NCBI RefSeq assembly: GCF_000189395.1
Contig: NZ_AEPB01000027.1
Location: 6 to 64,005 of the forward strand
Length of the DNA: 64,000 nucleotides
DNA from: Planococcus donghaensis MPA1U2
GTDB taxonomy: Bacteria; Bacillota; Bacilli; Bacillales_A; Planococcaceae
Direction of reading: 5' to 3'
The translations under genes were made by a program, and so were the position numbers. Under the pieces are notes generated by a model that worked only from the letters and a program-made list of their open reading frames with translations, did no database searches and was not told the DNA's origin. This document shows, in pieces, positions 36,013 to 45,346 of the stretch. Each line of letters starts with the position of its first letter. Positions within the stretch are counted from its first letter, which is position 1.

Positions 36013-36041
36013 TTGACATGATTTCAAATAGAGAATATACC
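36013..36041 (+). promoter_or_regulatory. SigA promoter of the carboxypeptidase gene
   Basis: TTGACA, 17 bases, TATACC. The start would lie near 36048, leaving an untranslated leader of about 105 bases in which I see no riboswitch. Confidence 0.55.
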
Positions 36042-36152
36042 TGAGTCGGAAATGGATGACTATGTGAAAAGATCTATTTGTCGAATTAACTGATAATTTA
36101 AATGGATACTGTGTTACATTATTTAACATATTATGGGATGGGAGATGTTGTA

Positions 36153-37643
36153 ATGACGAGGAATAATAGGATGAAAAGTTTAATGGCTTTATTGTTGGCA
36201 ACAGTAATAATGGTTTATCTCACAGATTATGAAAATAAGGCAGGTGCGGACGGTGAATACGCACCGTTAGTTAGCGAAATCAATGAAATCTTACATGACG
36301 AACGACTAGATGGTGCGTTAATAGGAGTTAGTATTAGAAAAGCAGATACCGGTGAACAAATTTACGATCATTTCGGAGACACTCGATTAATTCCGGCTTC
36401 GAACATGAAGCTTTTTACTGCTGCAGCTGCTTTTGAAACTTTAGGCGAAGATTATCGTTTCACTACAGAAATACATACGGACGGAACTATAAAAGGGGAA
36501 ATGCTTAAAGGAAATCTTTATTTGAAAGGAAAAGGAGATCCAACATTGCTGGAAGAGGATTTCGAACAATTTGCACGTGAACTTAAAAGCCAAGGAATTC
36601 AAAAGATTAAAGGCGATTTAATCGGCGATGATACTTGGTATGATGAGGTTCGGTTGTCTGAAGATATTACGTGGCAGGACGAAGTGTATTATTACGGAGC
36701 TCAAGTATCGGCATTAACTGCATCACCAAATAAAGATTATGATGCAGGATCTCTTATCGTCGAAGTTAATGCAGGAGGTGCGGTCGGCGAAGAGCCGAAA
36801 GTGTCACTAACACCTCAGACAGATTATGTATCCATCATAAACAAAGCAAAAACAGTAGCAGCTGACCAGCCAAAGACGGTTTCTATTAGTCGTGAGCATG
36901 GAACCAACCAAATTATTATTGAAGGAAATATTCCGGTAGATGGTTCACGGAAAAGAGAGTGGATTGCTGTTGACGAACCTTCAGGTTATGCGCTTGATTT
37001 GTTTGAAAATGCTTTATTAGCAGAGGGAATCGAATGGACTGGGAAGTATACAATGAAGATGGGTGAAACTCCTACAAACAGCACATTACTATTAGAGCAT
37101 CAATCAATGACGCTTGCAGAGTTATCGATTCCTTTTATGAAGCTTAGCAACAATGGACATGGTGAAGTGCTTGTTAAAGAAATGGGGCGCATAGTCGAAG
37201 GACAAGGAAGTTGGGAAGCAGGACTCAATGTAATGGAAAGTGTAGCTGGAACACTTGGTGTTAATACCGATACTATCTTGCTTCGCGATGGTTCAGGAAT
37301 GTCTCATGTCAACTTAATTCCAGCAAACGAAATAACGCAATTATTGTCTGGAATTCAAACAAAAGAGTGGTTTAATAGCTATAATAATGCGCTCCCTGTT
37401 GCAGGAAATGCAGAACGATTTATTGGAGGCACTTTACGCAATCGTATGAAAGAAACTGCAGCGCAACAAAATGTAAAAGCAAAAACAGGTACTTTGACTG
37501 CGGTATCTGCATTATCTGGGTATGTAACAACTAAAGACGAAGAACCCCTAATCTTCTCTATTGTGATCAATAATGATTTAGCTTCAGTTACACCAATCGA
37601 GGATGCAATTGCTACAACAATTGCAGAATATAGCGAGGAATAA
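36153..37643 (+). CDS. dacC: D-alanyl-D-alanine carboxypeptidase/endopeptidase, PBP4-type (peptidase S13)
   Basis: A 496-residue class C penicillin-binding protein. The signal peptide (about residues 7-30) leads to the acylation motif SNMK in LIPASNMKLFTAAAAFETLG, the SNN motif in KLSNNGHGEV, and KTG in VKAKTGTLTAVSALSGY. A large inserted region between SxxK and SxN is typical of S13 enzymes. It trims or cleaves peptidoglycan peptides outside the cell. ATG 36153 with GGGAG eight bases ahead is preferred over the upstream ATGs at 36102 and 36138. Confidence 0.9.
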   Translation: MTRNNRMKSLMALLLATVIMVYLTDYENKAGADGEYAPLVSEINEILHDERLDGALIGVSIRKADTGEQIYDHFGDTRLIPASNMKLFTAAAAFETLGEDYRFTTEIHTDGTIKGEMLKGNLYLKGKGDPTLLEEDFEQFARELKSQGIQKIKGDLIGDDTWYDEVRLSEDITWQDEVYYYGAQVSALTASPNKDYDAGSLIVEVNAGGAVGEEPKVSLTPQTDYVSIINKAKTVAADQPKTVSISREHGTNQIIIEGNIPVDGSRKREWIAVDEPSGYALDLFENALLAEGIEWTGKYTMKMGETPTNSTLLLEHQSMTLAELSIPFMKLSNNGHGEVLVKEMGRIVEGQGSWEAGLNVMESVAGTLGVNTDTILLRDGSGMSHVNLIPANEITQLLSGIQTKEWFNSYNNALPVAGNAERFIGGTLRNRMKETAAQQNVKAKTGTLTAVSALSGYVTTKDEEPLIFSIVINNDLASVTPIEDAIATTIAEYSEE

Positions 37644-37644
37644 T

Positions 37645-37686
37645 CATAGAAAAACGGGAAGCACTCATGCTTTCCGTTTTTCTATG
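37645..37686 (+). terminator. terminator after dacC
   Basis: A 19-bp stem with one G-T wobble and a CTCA loop, beginning at the stop codon region and ending in a T-rich stretch. Confidence 0.85.
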
Positions 37687-37786
37687 TAGTTCATATTTGT
37701 TAAAGTTCTTGTATTTGCTAGTATTCCACTCGAAAAGTCTGTATGTTTATTATATTCAGTTTTTTAAAATCAGGAGGTATACATAG

Positions 37787-38509
37787 ATGAAACCAATTAT
37801 TGGTGTGACTGCGTCTTTAGAATTAGGGCGGGATGAATATGGCATTGAGCTTGCGGATACAGAAGCAATACTCGCAGCAGGAGGGTTACCAGTTATGCTT
37901 CCTCACGTAGTTGGAGAAGATGACTTGGATGAAATTGCCGAACATATTGATGGATTATTTTTAGCAGGGGGCTATGATATTGATCCAACTTTATTCGGTG
38001 AAGAACCACATCCAAACCTTGGAGTGATTATTCCGTCGCGTGACGCATTTGAATTAGCCTTAACTAAAAAAGTATTGGCCATGAACAAACCCATTTTAGG
38101 TGTTTGTCGAGGAGCACAGATTTTGAATATTGCTGTGGGTGGCGACATGTATCAAGATATTACGACGCAAGTAAAAGCGGACTTGTTACAACATCAACAA
38201 AAAGCACCAAAATTCCACGGCTCTCATTTTGTGGACATAACAGAAGGGTCACTACTAAACCGATTGACAGGGCAAACGCGAATAAGAGTGAATAGCCGTC
38301 ATCATCAAGCCAACCGATTAGTTCCTGTTCCATTTGTCGTAAGTGGCCAAGCAAGTGATGGCATTATAGAAGCAGTGGAAAGCGTGCAACACCATTTTGT
38401 ACTTGGTGTACAATGGCATCCTGAAAATATGGCAAGAACAAAGGATGCAGCATCGGTCCAGATTTTTTCTGGTTTTGTGGATGCTTGCAAAGAAGAGGGA
38501 GATGAGTAG
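37787..38509 (+). CDS. gamma-glutamyl-gamma-aminobutyrate hydrolase-like class I glutamine amidotransferase
   Basis: A 240-residue protein of peptidase family C26 (PuuD-like). The nucleophile Cys107 sits in PILGVCRGAQILNIAVGGDMYQD, and the His-Glu pair in GVQWHPE. Relatives hydrolyse gamma-glutamyl bonds in small metabolites such as gamma-Glu-GABA. It is followed directly (no gap) by a dipeptidase gene, so the two may act in turn on gamma-glutamyl or dipeptide substrates. AGGAGG precedes the ATG. Confidence 0.9.
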   Translation: MKPIIGVTASLELGRDEYGIELADTEAILAAGGLPVMLPHVVGEDDLDEIAEHIDGLFLAGGYDIDPTLFGEEPHPNLGVIIPSRDAFELALTKKVLAMNKPILGVCRGAQILNIAVGGDMYQDITTQVKADLLQHQQKAPKFHGSHFVDITEGSLLNRLTGQTRIRVNSRHHQANRLVPVPFVVSGQASDGIIEAVESVQHHFVLGVQWHPENMARTKDAASVQIFSGFVDACKEEGDE

Positions 38510-39463
38510 ATGAAGGTTTTTGATACCCATTGTGACGCGCTACTGAAGTTGCAAATCGCCAAGCGAAATGCATTATTTCATGGAGAATTATTAGATTTCC
38601 AACGCTCAAAAGAATTGGATACCAATTTTGAGCGCTTACAAGCTGGTAGCGTGAAAGTGCAATTTTTCGCTATTTTTATTCATCCTGAATTTCCGTCGGA
38701 TGATAAATGGCAACATGCTCTTGAGCAAATAGACTTGTTCTATAGTGAAGTACTTGGGAAAAACCCATTGATGAAACACATTAAAAACTGGAAAGACATT
38801 GATTCGCTACAGCCTGATGAAATTGGCGCAGTTTTAACGTTAGAAGGTGCGGATGCATTTGGCAATGATTTGATGAAGTTGCGTCAGCTTTATCGATTAG
38901 GGGTGCTGTCAATCGGACTAACGTGGAATAATGCCAACCTTTGCGCGGATGGTGTTGGAGATCCAAGAGGAGCGGGGTTAACCTTGCTCGGCAAAGAAGT
39001 AGTTCGGCTTAATAATGAGCATCATGTCTTCACAGACGTTTCCCATTTATCGTTAAACGGATTTTGGGATGTGATGGAGTTAGCGAAATACCCAATCGCT
39101 AGTCATTCCAACGCGCGTGCACTTTGTGATCATCCACGCAATCTAAATGACCAGCAAATAAAGGCAATGTTCGAAAAAAATGGAATGATTGATGTAGTAT
39201 TTTGTCCGGATTTTATCAATAAAGATAGTGAACAAGCGACCATATCGGATTTGATTCGTCATGTTGATCACTTTTGCTCGCTTGGTGGTGTAAGAAATAT
39301 TGGTATTGGGTCAGATTTTGACGGGATTTCTTCATACATTACAGATCTCAACGATGCATCGGAATTTCCAAATTTGATCAATGAATTGCAGAAGCATTAT
39401 TCAGAAGCAGAAGTAGAGGGCTTTTCGTATCGTAATTTTTTGGAGCATCGACCGGGAATGTGA
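38510..39463 (+). CDS. membrane dipeptidase-like protein (peptidase M19)
   Basis: A 317-residue zinc metallopeptidase of the renal dipeptidase family: HCD metal site in DTHCDALLKL, Glu in LTLEGADAF, His in DVSHLS and SHSNARAL, and GIGSDFDG near the end. No signal peptide, so it should act in the cytoplasm. Its ATG immediately follows the stop of the amidotransferase gene, implying coupled translation. The substrate range usually covers dipeptides, including Cys-Gly in some members. Confidence 0.92.
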   Translation: MKVFDTHCDALLKLQIAKRNALFHGELLDFQRSKELDTNFERLQAGSVKVQFFAIFIHPEFPSDDKWQHALEQIDLFYSEVLGKNPLMKHIKNWKDIDSLQPDEIGAVLTLEGADAFGNDLMKLRQLYRLGVLSIGLTWNNANLCADGVGDPRGAGLTLLGKEVVRLNNEHHVFTDVSHLSLNGFWDVMELAKYPIASHSNARALCDHPRNLNDQQIKAMFEKNGMIDVVFCPDFINKDSEQATISDLIRHVDHFCSLGGVRNIGIGSDFDGISSYITDLNDASEFPNLINELQKHYSEAEVEGFSYRNFLEHRPGM

Positions 39464-39487
39464 ACCCCATAGTAAACAGTAATAACC

Positions 39488-39522
39488 AAAAGACCCTTCA
39501 TCAACGTGATGAAGGGTCTTTT
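39488..39522. terminator. bidirectional terminator between dipeptidase and yihY-like genes
   Basis: A perfect 16-bp stem (AAAAGACCCTTCATCA and its complement) with an ACG loop, serving both convergent genes. Confidence 0.9.
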
Positions 39523-39524
39523 AC

Positions 39525-40421
39525 TTAATACTTATTCATTGAGGATTCTGTATTTTTTCCTTTAACATCGCTGTTAGCGAGTGCATCAGAAGACGCATTC
39601 TTTTTCGCAGTTCTGCGTCTGTCTATAATGGCATTTATTTCTGCACCAATCACCAAAATCAAACCTGTTAAGAAGAACCACAACATCAATACGATAAGTC
39701 CACCTAAACTACCGTAAGTAGCAGAGTAGCTACCGAAGTTAGAAACGTAAATCGAGAAGCCAAATGAAACAACTTGCCATAAGACTGTCGCGATTACTGC
39801 TCCGATAAGTACTTCTTTAAACGGAAAACTTTTGTTAGGTGCAAGCTTGTACATCAATGCTAATACTAAACTCATGACTGCAACCGAAATAACCCAACGA
39901 AGAACTTGGAAAATAATTTCAGTTTGCTCTGGTAGATTCAATGTGGATTTGATGATTTCGATAATCGTTCCACCGAAGATTGGTAAAACAAGCGCGATAA
40001 TAACAGCCACTAACATACCGATTGTTAAACCAATTGCGATTGCTTTTAATTTGAAAAAAGAACGCGTTTCTTTAATACCATAAGCTTGATTGGTCGCGTT
40101 GATAAATGCTGTTAAGGCATTAGAAGCAGACCAAAGCGTACCCAGTATACCAAATGTCAATAAGCCGCCTGAAGGGGTAGTGACAACACTAACAATAGTG
40201 TCTTGGAATGTGTTAGCTACTTCTCCTGGGAGAATGCTACGGATAAATTCAATTGCTTCGTCTGGGTCAATTTGAAGATAGGGCAAAATAGATAGCAGCA
40301 AAATTAATAAAGGTACAATAGCTAATAAATAATAATAAGCTTGTGCTGCAGCAAGGGTTGTTGCATTATCTTTTTTAAATTCATTGCCAAGTTCTTTGAC
40401 AAATCCCATTGCTTTACTCAT
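39525..40421 (-). CDS. YihY/BrkB family membrane protein
   Basis: A 298-residue inner-membrane protein with six hydrophobic helices (roughly 30-55, 90-115, 135-160, 180-205, 215-240, 245-270) and a charged C-terminal tail. Family members were once misnamed RNase BN; their function is unknown. The Bacillus relative YfkH belongs to the SigB regulon, and a SigB-like promoter is seen here. AATGGAGGTT precedes the ATG. Confidence 0.9.
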   Translation of the reverse strand: MSKAMGFVKELGNEFKKDNATTLAAAQAYYYLLAIVPLLILLLSILPYLQIDPDEAIEFIRSILPGEVANTFQDTIVSVVTTPSGGLLTFGILGTLWSASNALTAFINATNQAYGIKETRSFFKLKAIAIGLTIGMLVAVIIALVLPIFGGTIIEIIKSTLNLPEQTEIIFQVLRWVISVAVMSLVLALMYKLAPNKSFPFKEVLIGAVIATVLWQVVSFGFSIYVSNFGSYSATYGSLGGLIVLMLWFFLTGLILVIGAEINAIIDRRRTAKKNASSDALANSDVKGKNTESSMNKY

Positions 40422-40459
40422 GTGATAACCTCCATTAAAAAAATTTTGTCTATTTGTAT

Positions 40460-40484
40460 ATGCCCTAATAAGGAGTAGATTAAC
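40460..40484 (-). promoter_or_regulatory. possible SigB-type promoter of the yihY-like gene
   Basis: Minus strand GTTAAT, 13 bases, GGGCAT (4/6 and 5/6 to the SigB consensus), about 32 bases before the expected leader start. Weaker than the two at 1 and 2.9 kb. Confidence 0.4.
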
Positions 40485-40532
40485 CCTGAAATAAGGAGAA
40501 AATTATAACAAGACAATTAGATGGAATCATAG

Positions 40533-40565
40533 AAAAAGAATGTCCGGTTAACGGACATTCTTTTT
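40533..40565 (-). terminator. terminator of the CNNM-type transporter gene
   Basis: A perfect 14-bp stem (AAAAAGAATGTCCG and its complement) with a GTTAA loop, touching the stop codon, T-rich on both sides. Confidence 0.88.
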
Positions 40566-41871
40566 AAGGTGTTTTTGGTAATATGTCACAAGCAACTTTT
40601 AAGATATGGTGATTTTCCATTTCAACGATTGACCATTGGCATCCTTCTTTTATAAAAAGGTCACCTGTTTCAGCTTCTATCAGCTGATGCTGGATCCAAC
40701 CAGCAATGGTATCGATATCATCGCTGTCTTCAAAGTGGAAACCAAAACGTTCTTCTAGGTCTTTCAACAGGACGCGACCATTTAGAAGATAGCGTGTATC
40801 GCTTTCCTTAATAATTTCTTCGTCTTCTTCTTCATCAAATTCATCACGGATTTCTCCAACGATTTCCTCGAGTATGTCTTCCATTGTGATTAATCCCGAC
40901 GTTCCACCGTATTCATCGATTACTAGCGCAATATGTGTACGGTCTTTTTGCATTCTCACTAGAGCACTTTGAAGTGGAGTCGTTTCATGAAAATAAGGCA
41001 AGGCATGTACAAGTTCTGACATCTCAAATTGGCCATTAACAGCATAATGCGTCAATACTTCTTTTGCATTGATAAATCCAATAAGGTCATCTTTGTCTCC
41101 ATCTCTTGCAATGGGATAACGCGTAAAACGATGATCTCGGATTTCCGAAAGAAGTTCTTCGTTTGTTAAATCATCAGAAAAGGCAATCATTTGAGTTCGT
41201 GGAATCATGACATCTTTCGCACTGCGTTCATCAAAAGCAAAAATGTTCTGCATGTAGGACAATTCCGTTTGATTGATTTCTCCGCTTTGGAAGCTTTGGG
41301 CCATAATGATTTTCAGTTCTTCTTCTGAATGGGCTTGGTCTTCTTTGGCCGGTTCAATTCCGAAAATCCGTAATAGGACGCGAGCCGAACCATTCAATAT
41401 AAAGATAAACGGATACATAATTTTGCCAAACCAATACAAAAAAGGAGACAGAAAAAGTGTCATTCGTTCAGTAAATTGAAGTGCCAATGATTTTGGTGCC
41501 ATTTCCCCTAGGACCACATGTAAGAATGTCACTAATGAGAAAGCTAAAACAAATGAAATGATGGTAGAGGCGGAAGAAGGAACATCGAGCATATCAAACA
41601 AAGGATAAAAAAGACGTTCAACTGTCGGTTTTCCTAACCAGCCTAAGCCAAGAGCCGTAACCGTGATCCCAAGCTGACATGCTGAGAGATAATAATCCAG
41701 GTCATTGGTAATTTTTTTAACTAGTACAGCTCTTTTATTTCCTTCATCGATTAATTGGTCGATGCGCGACATCCGAACTTTAACGACGGCAAATTCCGAG
41801 CCGACGAAAACAGCCGTTAACGCGATTAATAAGACAAGCAAAGCTAAATTCAATATAAGTATGGGGTCCAA
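40564..41871 (-). CDS. hemolysin-C/CorC (CNNM) family transporter with CBS pair
   Basis: A 435-residue protein: DUF21/CNNM membrane domain with four helices (about 1-190), an acidic linker, two CBS domains (about 205-330, for example [10 protein letters not shown] and [26 protein letters not shown]) and a C-terminal CorC_HlyC domain. Such proteins (MpfA, PaeA, YugS) export Mg2+ or polyamines. The start is TTG 41871 with AAGGGAA six bases ahead; an in-frame stop lies shortly upstream so no longer form exists. I saw no M-box riboswitch in the short gap before it. Confidence 0.9.
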   Translation of the reverse strand: MDPILILNLALLVLLIALTAVFVGSEFAVVKVRMSRIDQLIDEGNKRAVLVKKITNDLDYYLSACQLGITVTALGLGWLGKPTVERLFYPLFDMLDVPSSASTIISFVLAFSLVTFLHVVLGEMAPKSLALQFTERMTLFLSPFLYWFGKIMYPFIFILNGSARVLLRIFGIEPAKEDQAHSEEELKIIMAQSFQSGEINQTELSYMQNIFAFDERSAKDVMIPRTQMIAFSDDLTNEELLSEIRDHRFTRYPIARDGDKDDLIGFINAKEVLTHYAVNGQFEMSELVHALPYFHETTPLQSALVRMQKDRTHIALVIDEYGGTSGLITMEDILEEIVGEIRDEFDEEEDEEIIKESDTRYLLNGRVLLKDLEERFGFHFEDSDDIDTIAGWIQHQLIEAETGDLFIKEGCQWSIVEMENHHILKVACDILPKTP

Positions 41872-41958
41872 TAAATTCCCTTGTTAAGGGATTCACCTCC
41901 GAAAGTAGTTGTTGATGTTAAATTTACCATAATCTTACCTCGAAATATAGAGTCAAGC

Positions 41959-42588
41959 TCAATGCTCAGCTATGATCTTGCGTGTAAGCTCTTTTACATC
42001 GATGGCAGTGTCTTCGTTAATAACATCATCAAGCATAACGTTTTTAAAATACTCGACACTTGCGGGCAATGGAAGACCCAGTAATTTAGTTAACGCAATC
42101 CGGTACATCACGACAAATTCTTTATCCGTATTGCCCCGCTTCAACTCTGCAAAAGCTTCATAAAATTGGTCTAGTTTATCTGCTAACTCTAGTAAACGAC
42201 CTTCTACAGTATCATCTTTTCCTTCTTTCATGCGTTCAAAGAAAACGTCATGAAATTCTTTAGGAATTTCTCGAAGGATGAATTTTTCCATCATGCCTTC
42301 TTCCACTTTTGCAATCATTTCCTTTAATTCAGGAGAGGCGTATTTAACCGGTGTTTTAATATCTCCGATAAACACCTCTGCAAAATCGTGGTTAATGGTT
42401 TTTTCATATAAAGATTTCCAATCGATTTCTCGGCCAGCACGTTCTTCAATGGTTGCAAAAAACATCGCATACTGACTGACTTTCCACGAATGGGCTGCAA
42501 CATTATGTTCTTCAAATTTGAACATTCCAGGTGCACGGATAATCCGTTCTAAATCATTTAATGAAGTGAAAAAACGATGAATGCCCAT
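41959..42588 (-). CDS. HD domain phosphohydrolase, YfbR-like
   Basis: A 209-residue HD-superfamily protein. The metal site is seen as HNVAAHSWKVSQ, NHDFAEVFIGDI (HD pair) and a later Asp in ELADKLDQF. This pattern is that of YfbR-type 5'-deoxynucleotidases. AGGAGG stands seven bases before ATG 42588, so the longer frame to 42627 is rejected. It lies upstream of the CNNM-type gene on the same strand; a shared transcript is possible. Confidence 0.83.
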   Translation of the reverse strand: MGIHRFFTSLNDLERIIRAPGMFKFEEHNVAAHSWKVSQYAMFFATIEERAGREIDWKSLYEKTINHDFAEVFIGDIKTPVKYASPELKEMIAKVEEGMMEKFILREIPKEFHDVFFERMKEGKDDTVEGRLLELADKLDQFYEAFAELKRGNTDKEFVVMYRIALTKLLGLPLPASVEYFKNVMLDDVINEDTAIDVKELTRKIIAEH

Positions 42589-42751
42589 AATGACGCCTCC
42601 TTTTATAATTCTTAGTGGAATATTCAAGGTAAAGTAGAACCCGTTGCTTAATAGAATTCTATATACACTGCCAATTTCCCTATCTTAAGCATACACGATT
42701 TTTAGTATAATAAAAATGAGCTCAAATCAAGTACGACAAAGGAGAAACAGC

Positions 42752-43228
42752 ATGACAGGTAAAACACATATAATTGGCGGTATAGCAGCAAGTCTTGCTT
42801 TTGCACAAGTTACAAATTATGATCCCGTTCTATTAGTAGGAGCTGGGGTAGTTGGAGCGGTAATTCCGGATATTTGTCATAGTGGCAGTAAAATTGGGAG
42901 AACGTTACCGGCATTATCAAAAATAATTAGTCGTCTTTTTGGACACCGAACATTTACACATAGTCTGCTGTTTCTAGCGCTGACAGCTTTTATATTGGAG
43001 AGTTTCGTGACAGTAGAAGCCTTATCGGCAGGGTTGCTAGTAGGGATGCTCAGTCATATCGTCTTGGATATGGCGACCAAAAGAGGTGTTAAATTGTTTT
43101 TTCCATTCAAATGGACAATTCGCTTTCCAGTAACTGCGACTACTGGAGGCGCTTCCGAATATTTGGTTTTCTCACTCCTTTCACTTCTGACTGTATACTT
43201 CGGCTACGGTGTTTTTCTTCCACAATAA
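42752..43228 (+). CDS. YdjM-type membrane-bound metal-dependent hydrolase (DUF457)
   Basis: A 158-residue membrane protein with about four helices and the family His/Asp motifs MTGKTHIIGG, PDICH, HRTFTHSLLF and SHIVLDM. These look like zinc ligands of the LexA-regulated YdjM/YfhP group; the substrate is unknown. AAAGGAG stands eight bases before ATG 42752, so the ATG at 42716 is rejected. A TATAAT element is at 42706-42711, but the -35 is poor. Confidence 0.87.
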   Translation: MTGKTHIIGGIAASLAFAQVTNYDPVLLVGAGVVGAVIPDICHSGSKIGRTLPALSKIISRLFGHRTFTHSLLFLALTAFILESFVTVEALSAGLLVGMLSHIVLDMATKRGVKLFFPFKWTIRFPVTATTGGASEYLVFSLLSLLTVYFGYGVFLPQ

Positions 43229-43230
43229 GG

Positions 43231-43255
43231 GTTTTGTTTTCATCCCATAGGGAAA
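43231..43255 (+). promoter_or_regulatory. possible SigB-type promoter of the 62-residue gene
   Basis: GTTTTG, 13 bases, GGGAAA (4/6 and full match to GGGWAW), about 33 bases before the ATG. Confidence 0.45.
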
Positions 43256-43288
43256 TGAAAAAATAAATACTCGAAGGAGGAACGTTTT

Positions 43289-43477
43289 ATGGCAAAAAAT
43301 GATTTTTCAGAACACGCAAATCCAAAAAGCAGCCAAAGCCAGCGACAAGATGAAGAATTTAAAAGCATTGACGAACAGGCAAAAGACCGCGGGGAAAAGA
43401 TGAGGGAAAAAGGAGCTCATAACAATAAAGGCATTGGCGATGAAAACAATCCAATTGGTGAATCGCAAGAGCGCTAA
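43289..43477 (+). CDS. small very hydrophilic protein, possible stress protein
   Basis: A 62-residue protein with no hydrophobic segment, rich in Glu, Lys, Ser, Gln and Asn, likely disordered (AKNDFSEHANPKSSQSQRQD and later GAHNNKGIGDENNPIGE). It looks like hydrophilin-type stress proteins, but I do not recognise a family. AAGGAGGAA is an excellent ribosome site. It has a SigB-like promoter and its own terminator, which supports a real gene. Confidence 0.75.
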   Translation: MAKNDFSEHANPKSSQSQRQDEEFKSIDEQAKDRGEKMREKGAHNNKGIGDENNPIGESQER

Positions 43478-43499
43478 AAAATCATGAAATAATAAATGG

Positions 43500-43529
43500 A
43501 AAGGCAGGGGCTTAAAGTCTCTGCCTTTT
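43500..43529 (+). terminator. terminator of the 62-residue gene
   Basis: Stem AAAGGCAG/CTGCCTTT with an imperfect extension and T run. Confidence 0.75.
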
Positions 43530-43647
43530 TATAGAGATAATTATAAGGAAACAATTAAGCCTTTCAGCAACTTGTTTGTAAAAGTGTAAACGGATACAAT
43601 TAGAAAGGTAATTATTGGTTAATATAACAAATAGATGGAGGGATAGC

Positions 43648-45294
43648 ATGATTTCAGCAACATGGAATTGGATGTGGGAAAAACATGAGCAAGCAAAAGA
43701 GACATTTCGACTATTTACGAATCCGGGAGCAGGAGTTCCCGACAATCGAGATCGGGCTGAAGACGCAGGGTCGTACGATGAACGCAACAAAAAGCGAAGC
43801 TATAATGCACCGCAACTCATTGGGTTAATCCTAGGTCCGTTGCTGTTTATTTTAACTTTGCTATTCTTTAATCCAGACGGACTTTCACCTGAAGCGAAAG
43901 CAATACTTGCCAGTACCATTTGGATTGCCACTTGGTGGATTACAGAAGCCATTCCAATTCCAGCAACATCACTCTTGCCAATCATTCTTTTTCCAATGAC
44001 TAAGGGGCTCGATGTCAGCGCTACAACTTCAGCGTATGGCAGTGATACAATCTTTTTGTTTATGGGTGGTTTTATGATTGCCCTGACAATGGAGAAATGG
44101 GATTTGCATAAGCGAATCGCCTTAACTATTATTTCTGTAATTGGAACGAACACGGAACGCATCATTCTTGGTTTCATGGTTGCGACAGGATTTCTGTCAA
44201 TGTGGATTTCCAATACCGCTACGGCGATGATGATGGTACCAATTGGATTAGCCATTATTTATCAAGTATCGGAAGCTTTAAAATATAATTCTTCAATCGA
44301 TACTTCAAAAGAGAATTTCAGCTTTGGTAAAGCTTTGATGCTAGGGATTGCGTATTCGGCATCTCTTGGGGGAATTGCAACATTAATCGGAACACCTCCG
44401 AATACGTTACTTGCAGGTGCAGTCAATGAAATTTATGGTATTGAAATCACTTTCGCCCAGTGGATGTTGTTTGGTGTACCATTAGCATGGATTTTTATAG
44501 TAGTTGCTTGGGTTTATTTAGTGAAAGTTGCTTATCCACAAAAATTGAAACATTTACCAGGAGGTAGCGAAGTAATACGTCAACAAAAAACTGACTTAGG
44601 GAGAGCTTCTTACGAAGAAAAAGCAGTCTTTGTAGTTTTCTTAGCAGTAGCACTTGCTTGGATCAGCCGCTCATTTGTCTTGGATGCTTTTGCGCCCAAC
44701 CTCGAAATGACTGATGCAACGGTCGGTTTGATTGCTGCGATGGTATTATTCATTATTCCTTCTAAAAATAAAAAGGGCGATCACTTGCTAGACTGGGCAA
44801 CCGCTGTCAAGTTGCCTTGGGGTATTCTACTGCTGTTTGGTGGAGGACTGGCTATTGCTGCTGGATTTACAAGCTCCGGATTGTCTGAATGGATCGGCAA
44901 TCAGTTGATTGGGTTACAAGGCGTTAATGTTCTGATCATTATTTTGGTAGTAGCTGCGCTCGTGTTGTTCTTGACCGAAATTACTTCAAATACAGCTACT
45001 GCTTCGATGATGTTCCCGATTATGGCATCACTTGCAGTTGCTCTTAGCATTCACCCTTATGCATTGATGGTAACGGCAGCCGTTGCAGCATCTTGTGCAT
45101 TTATGTTGCCAGTTGCAACACCTCCAAATGCGGTCGTGTTCGGCTCTGGATATTTGAGGATTTCAGATATGGCCAAAGCGGGCTTTGCGCTTAATATCTT
45201 TGGTATTTTCTTTGTCGGACTTGCAGTATTCTACTTCTTACCGCTTGTTTGGGGGATAGATCTAATGTCGATCCCAGCGGATTTTCTTAAATAA
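43648..45294 (+). CDS. DASS/SLC13 family anion symporter
   Basis: A 548-residue membrane transporter with a hydrophilic N terminus of about 60 residues and about eleven helices. The duplicated SNT signatures are visible: WISNTATAMMMVPIG and TEITSNTATASMMFPIMA, plus the two T-P-P loops IGTPPNTLLAG and VATPPNAVVFGSG. It carries dicarboxylates, citrate or sulfate with Na+ (SdcS-like). ATG 43648 with GGAGGGA ahead is preferred over the ORF opening at 43615. Confidence 0.93.
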   Translation: MISATWNWMWEKHEQAKETFRLFTNPGAGVPDNRDRAEDAGSYDERNKKRSYNAPQLIGLILGPLLFILTLLFFNPDGLSPEAKAILASTIWIATWWITEAIPIPATSLLPIILFPMTKGLDVSATTSAYGSDTIFLFMGGFMIALTMEKWDLHKRIALTIISVIGTNTERIILGFMVATGFLSMWISNTATAMMMVPIGLAIIYQVSEALKYNSSIDTSKENFSFGKALMLGIAYSASLGGIATLIGTPPNTLLAGAVNEIYGIEITFAQWMLFGVPLAWIFIVVAWVYLVKVAYPQKLKHLPGGSEVIRQQKTDLGRASYEEKAVFVVFLAVALAWISRSFVLDAFAPNLEMTDATVGLIAAMVLFIIPSKNKKGDHLLDWATAVKLPWGILLLFGGGLAIAAGFTSSGLSEWIGNQLIGLQGVNVLIIILVVAALVLFLTEITSNTATASMMFPIMASLAVALSIHPYALMVTAAVAASCAFMLPVATPPNAVVFGSGYLRISDMAKAGFALNIFGIFFVGLAVFYFLPLVWGIDLMSIPADFLK

Positions 45295-45309
45295 GATTTA
45301 AGTAACAGC

Positions 45310-45346
45310 AAAAAGCAGGCTCATCTCCGGGAAGAGCCTGCTTTTT
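45310..45346. terminator. bidirectional terminator, symporter / MFS genes
   Basis: A 13-bp stem (AAAAAGCAGGCTC and its complement) with T run on both strands. It overlaps the last codons of the convergent MFS gene. Confidence 0.85.

Noticed and set aside
41872-41958. Possible M-box magnesium riboswitch before the CNNM-type gene
   Set aside because: The gap is too short for an M-box and shows none of its conserved segments; only a small CCCTT/AAGGG hairpin near the TTG start.
43800-44255. 151-residue open frame on the minus strand
   Set aside because: Antisense shadow of the DASS transporter gene; no supporting start signals.
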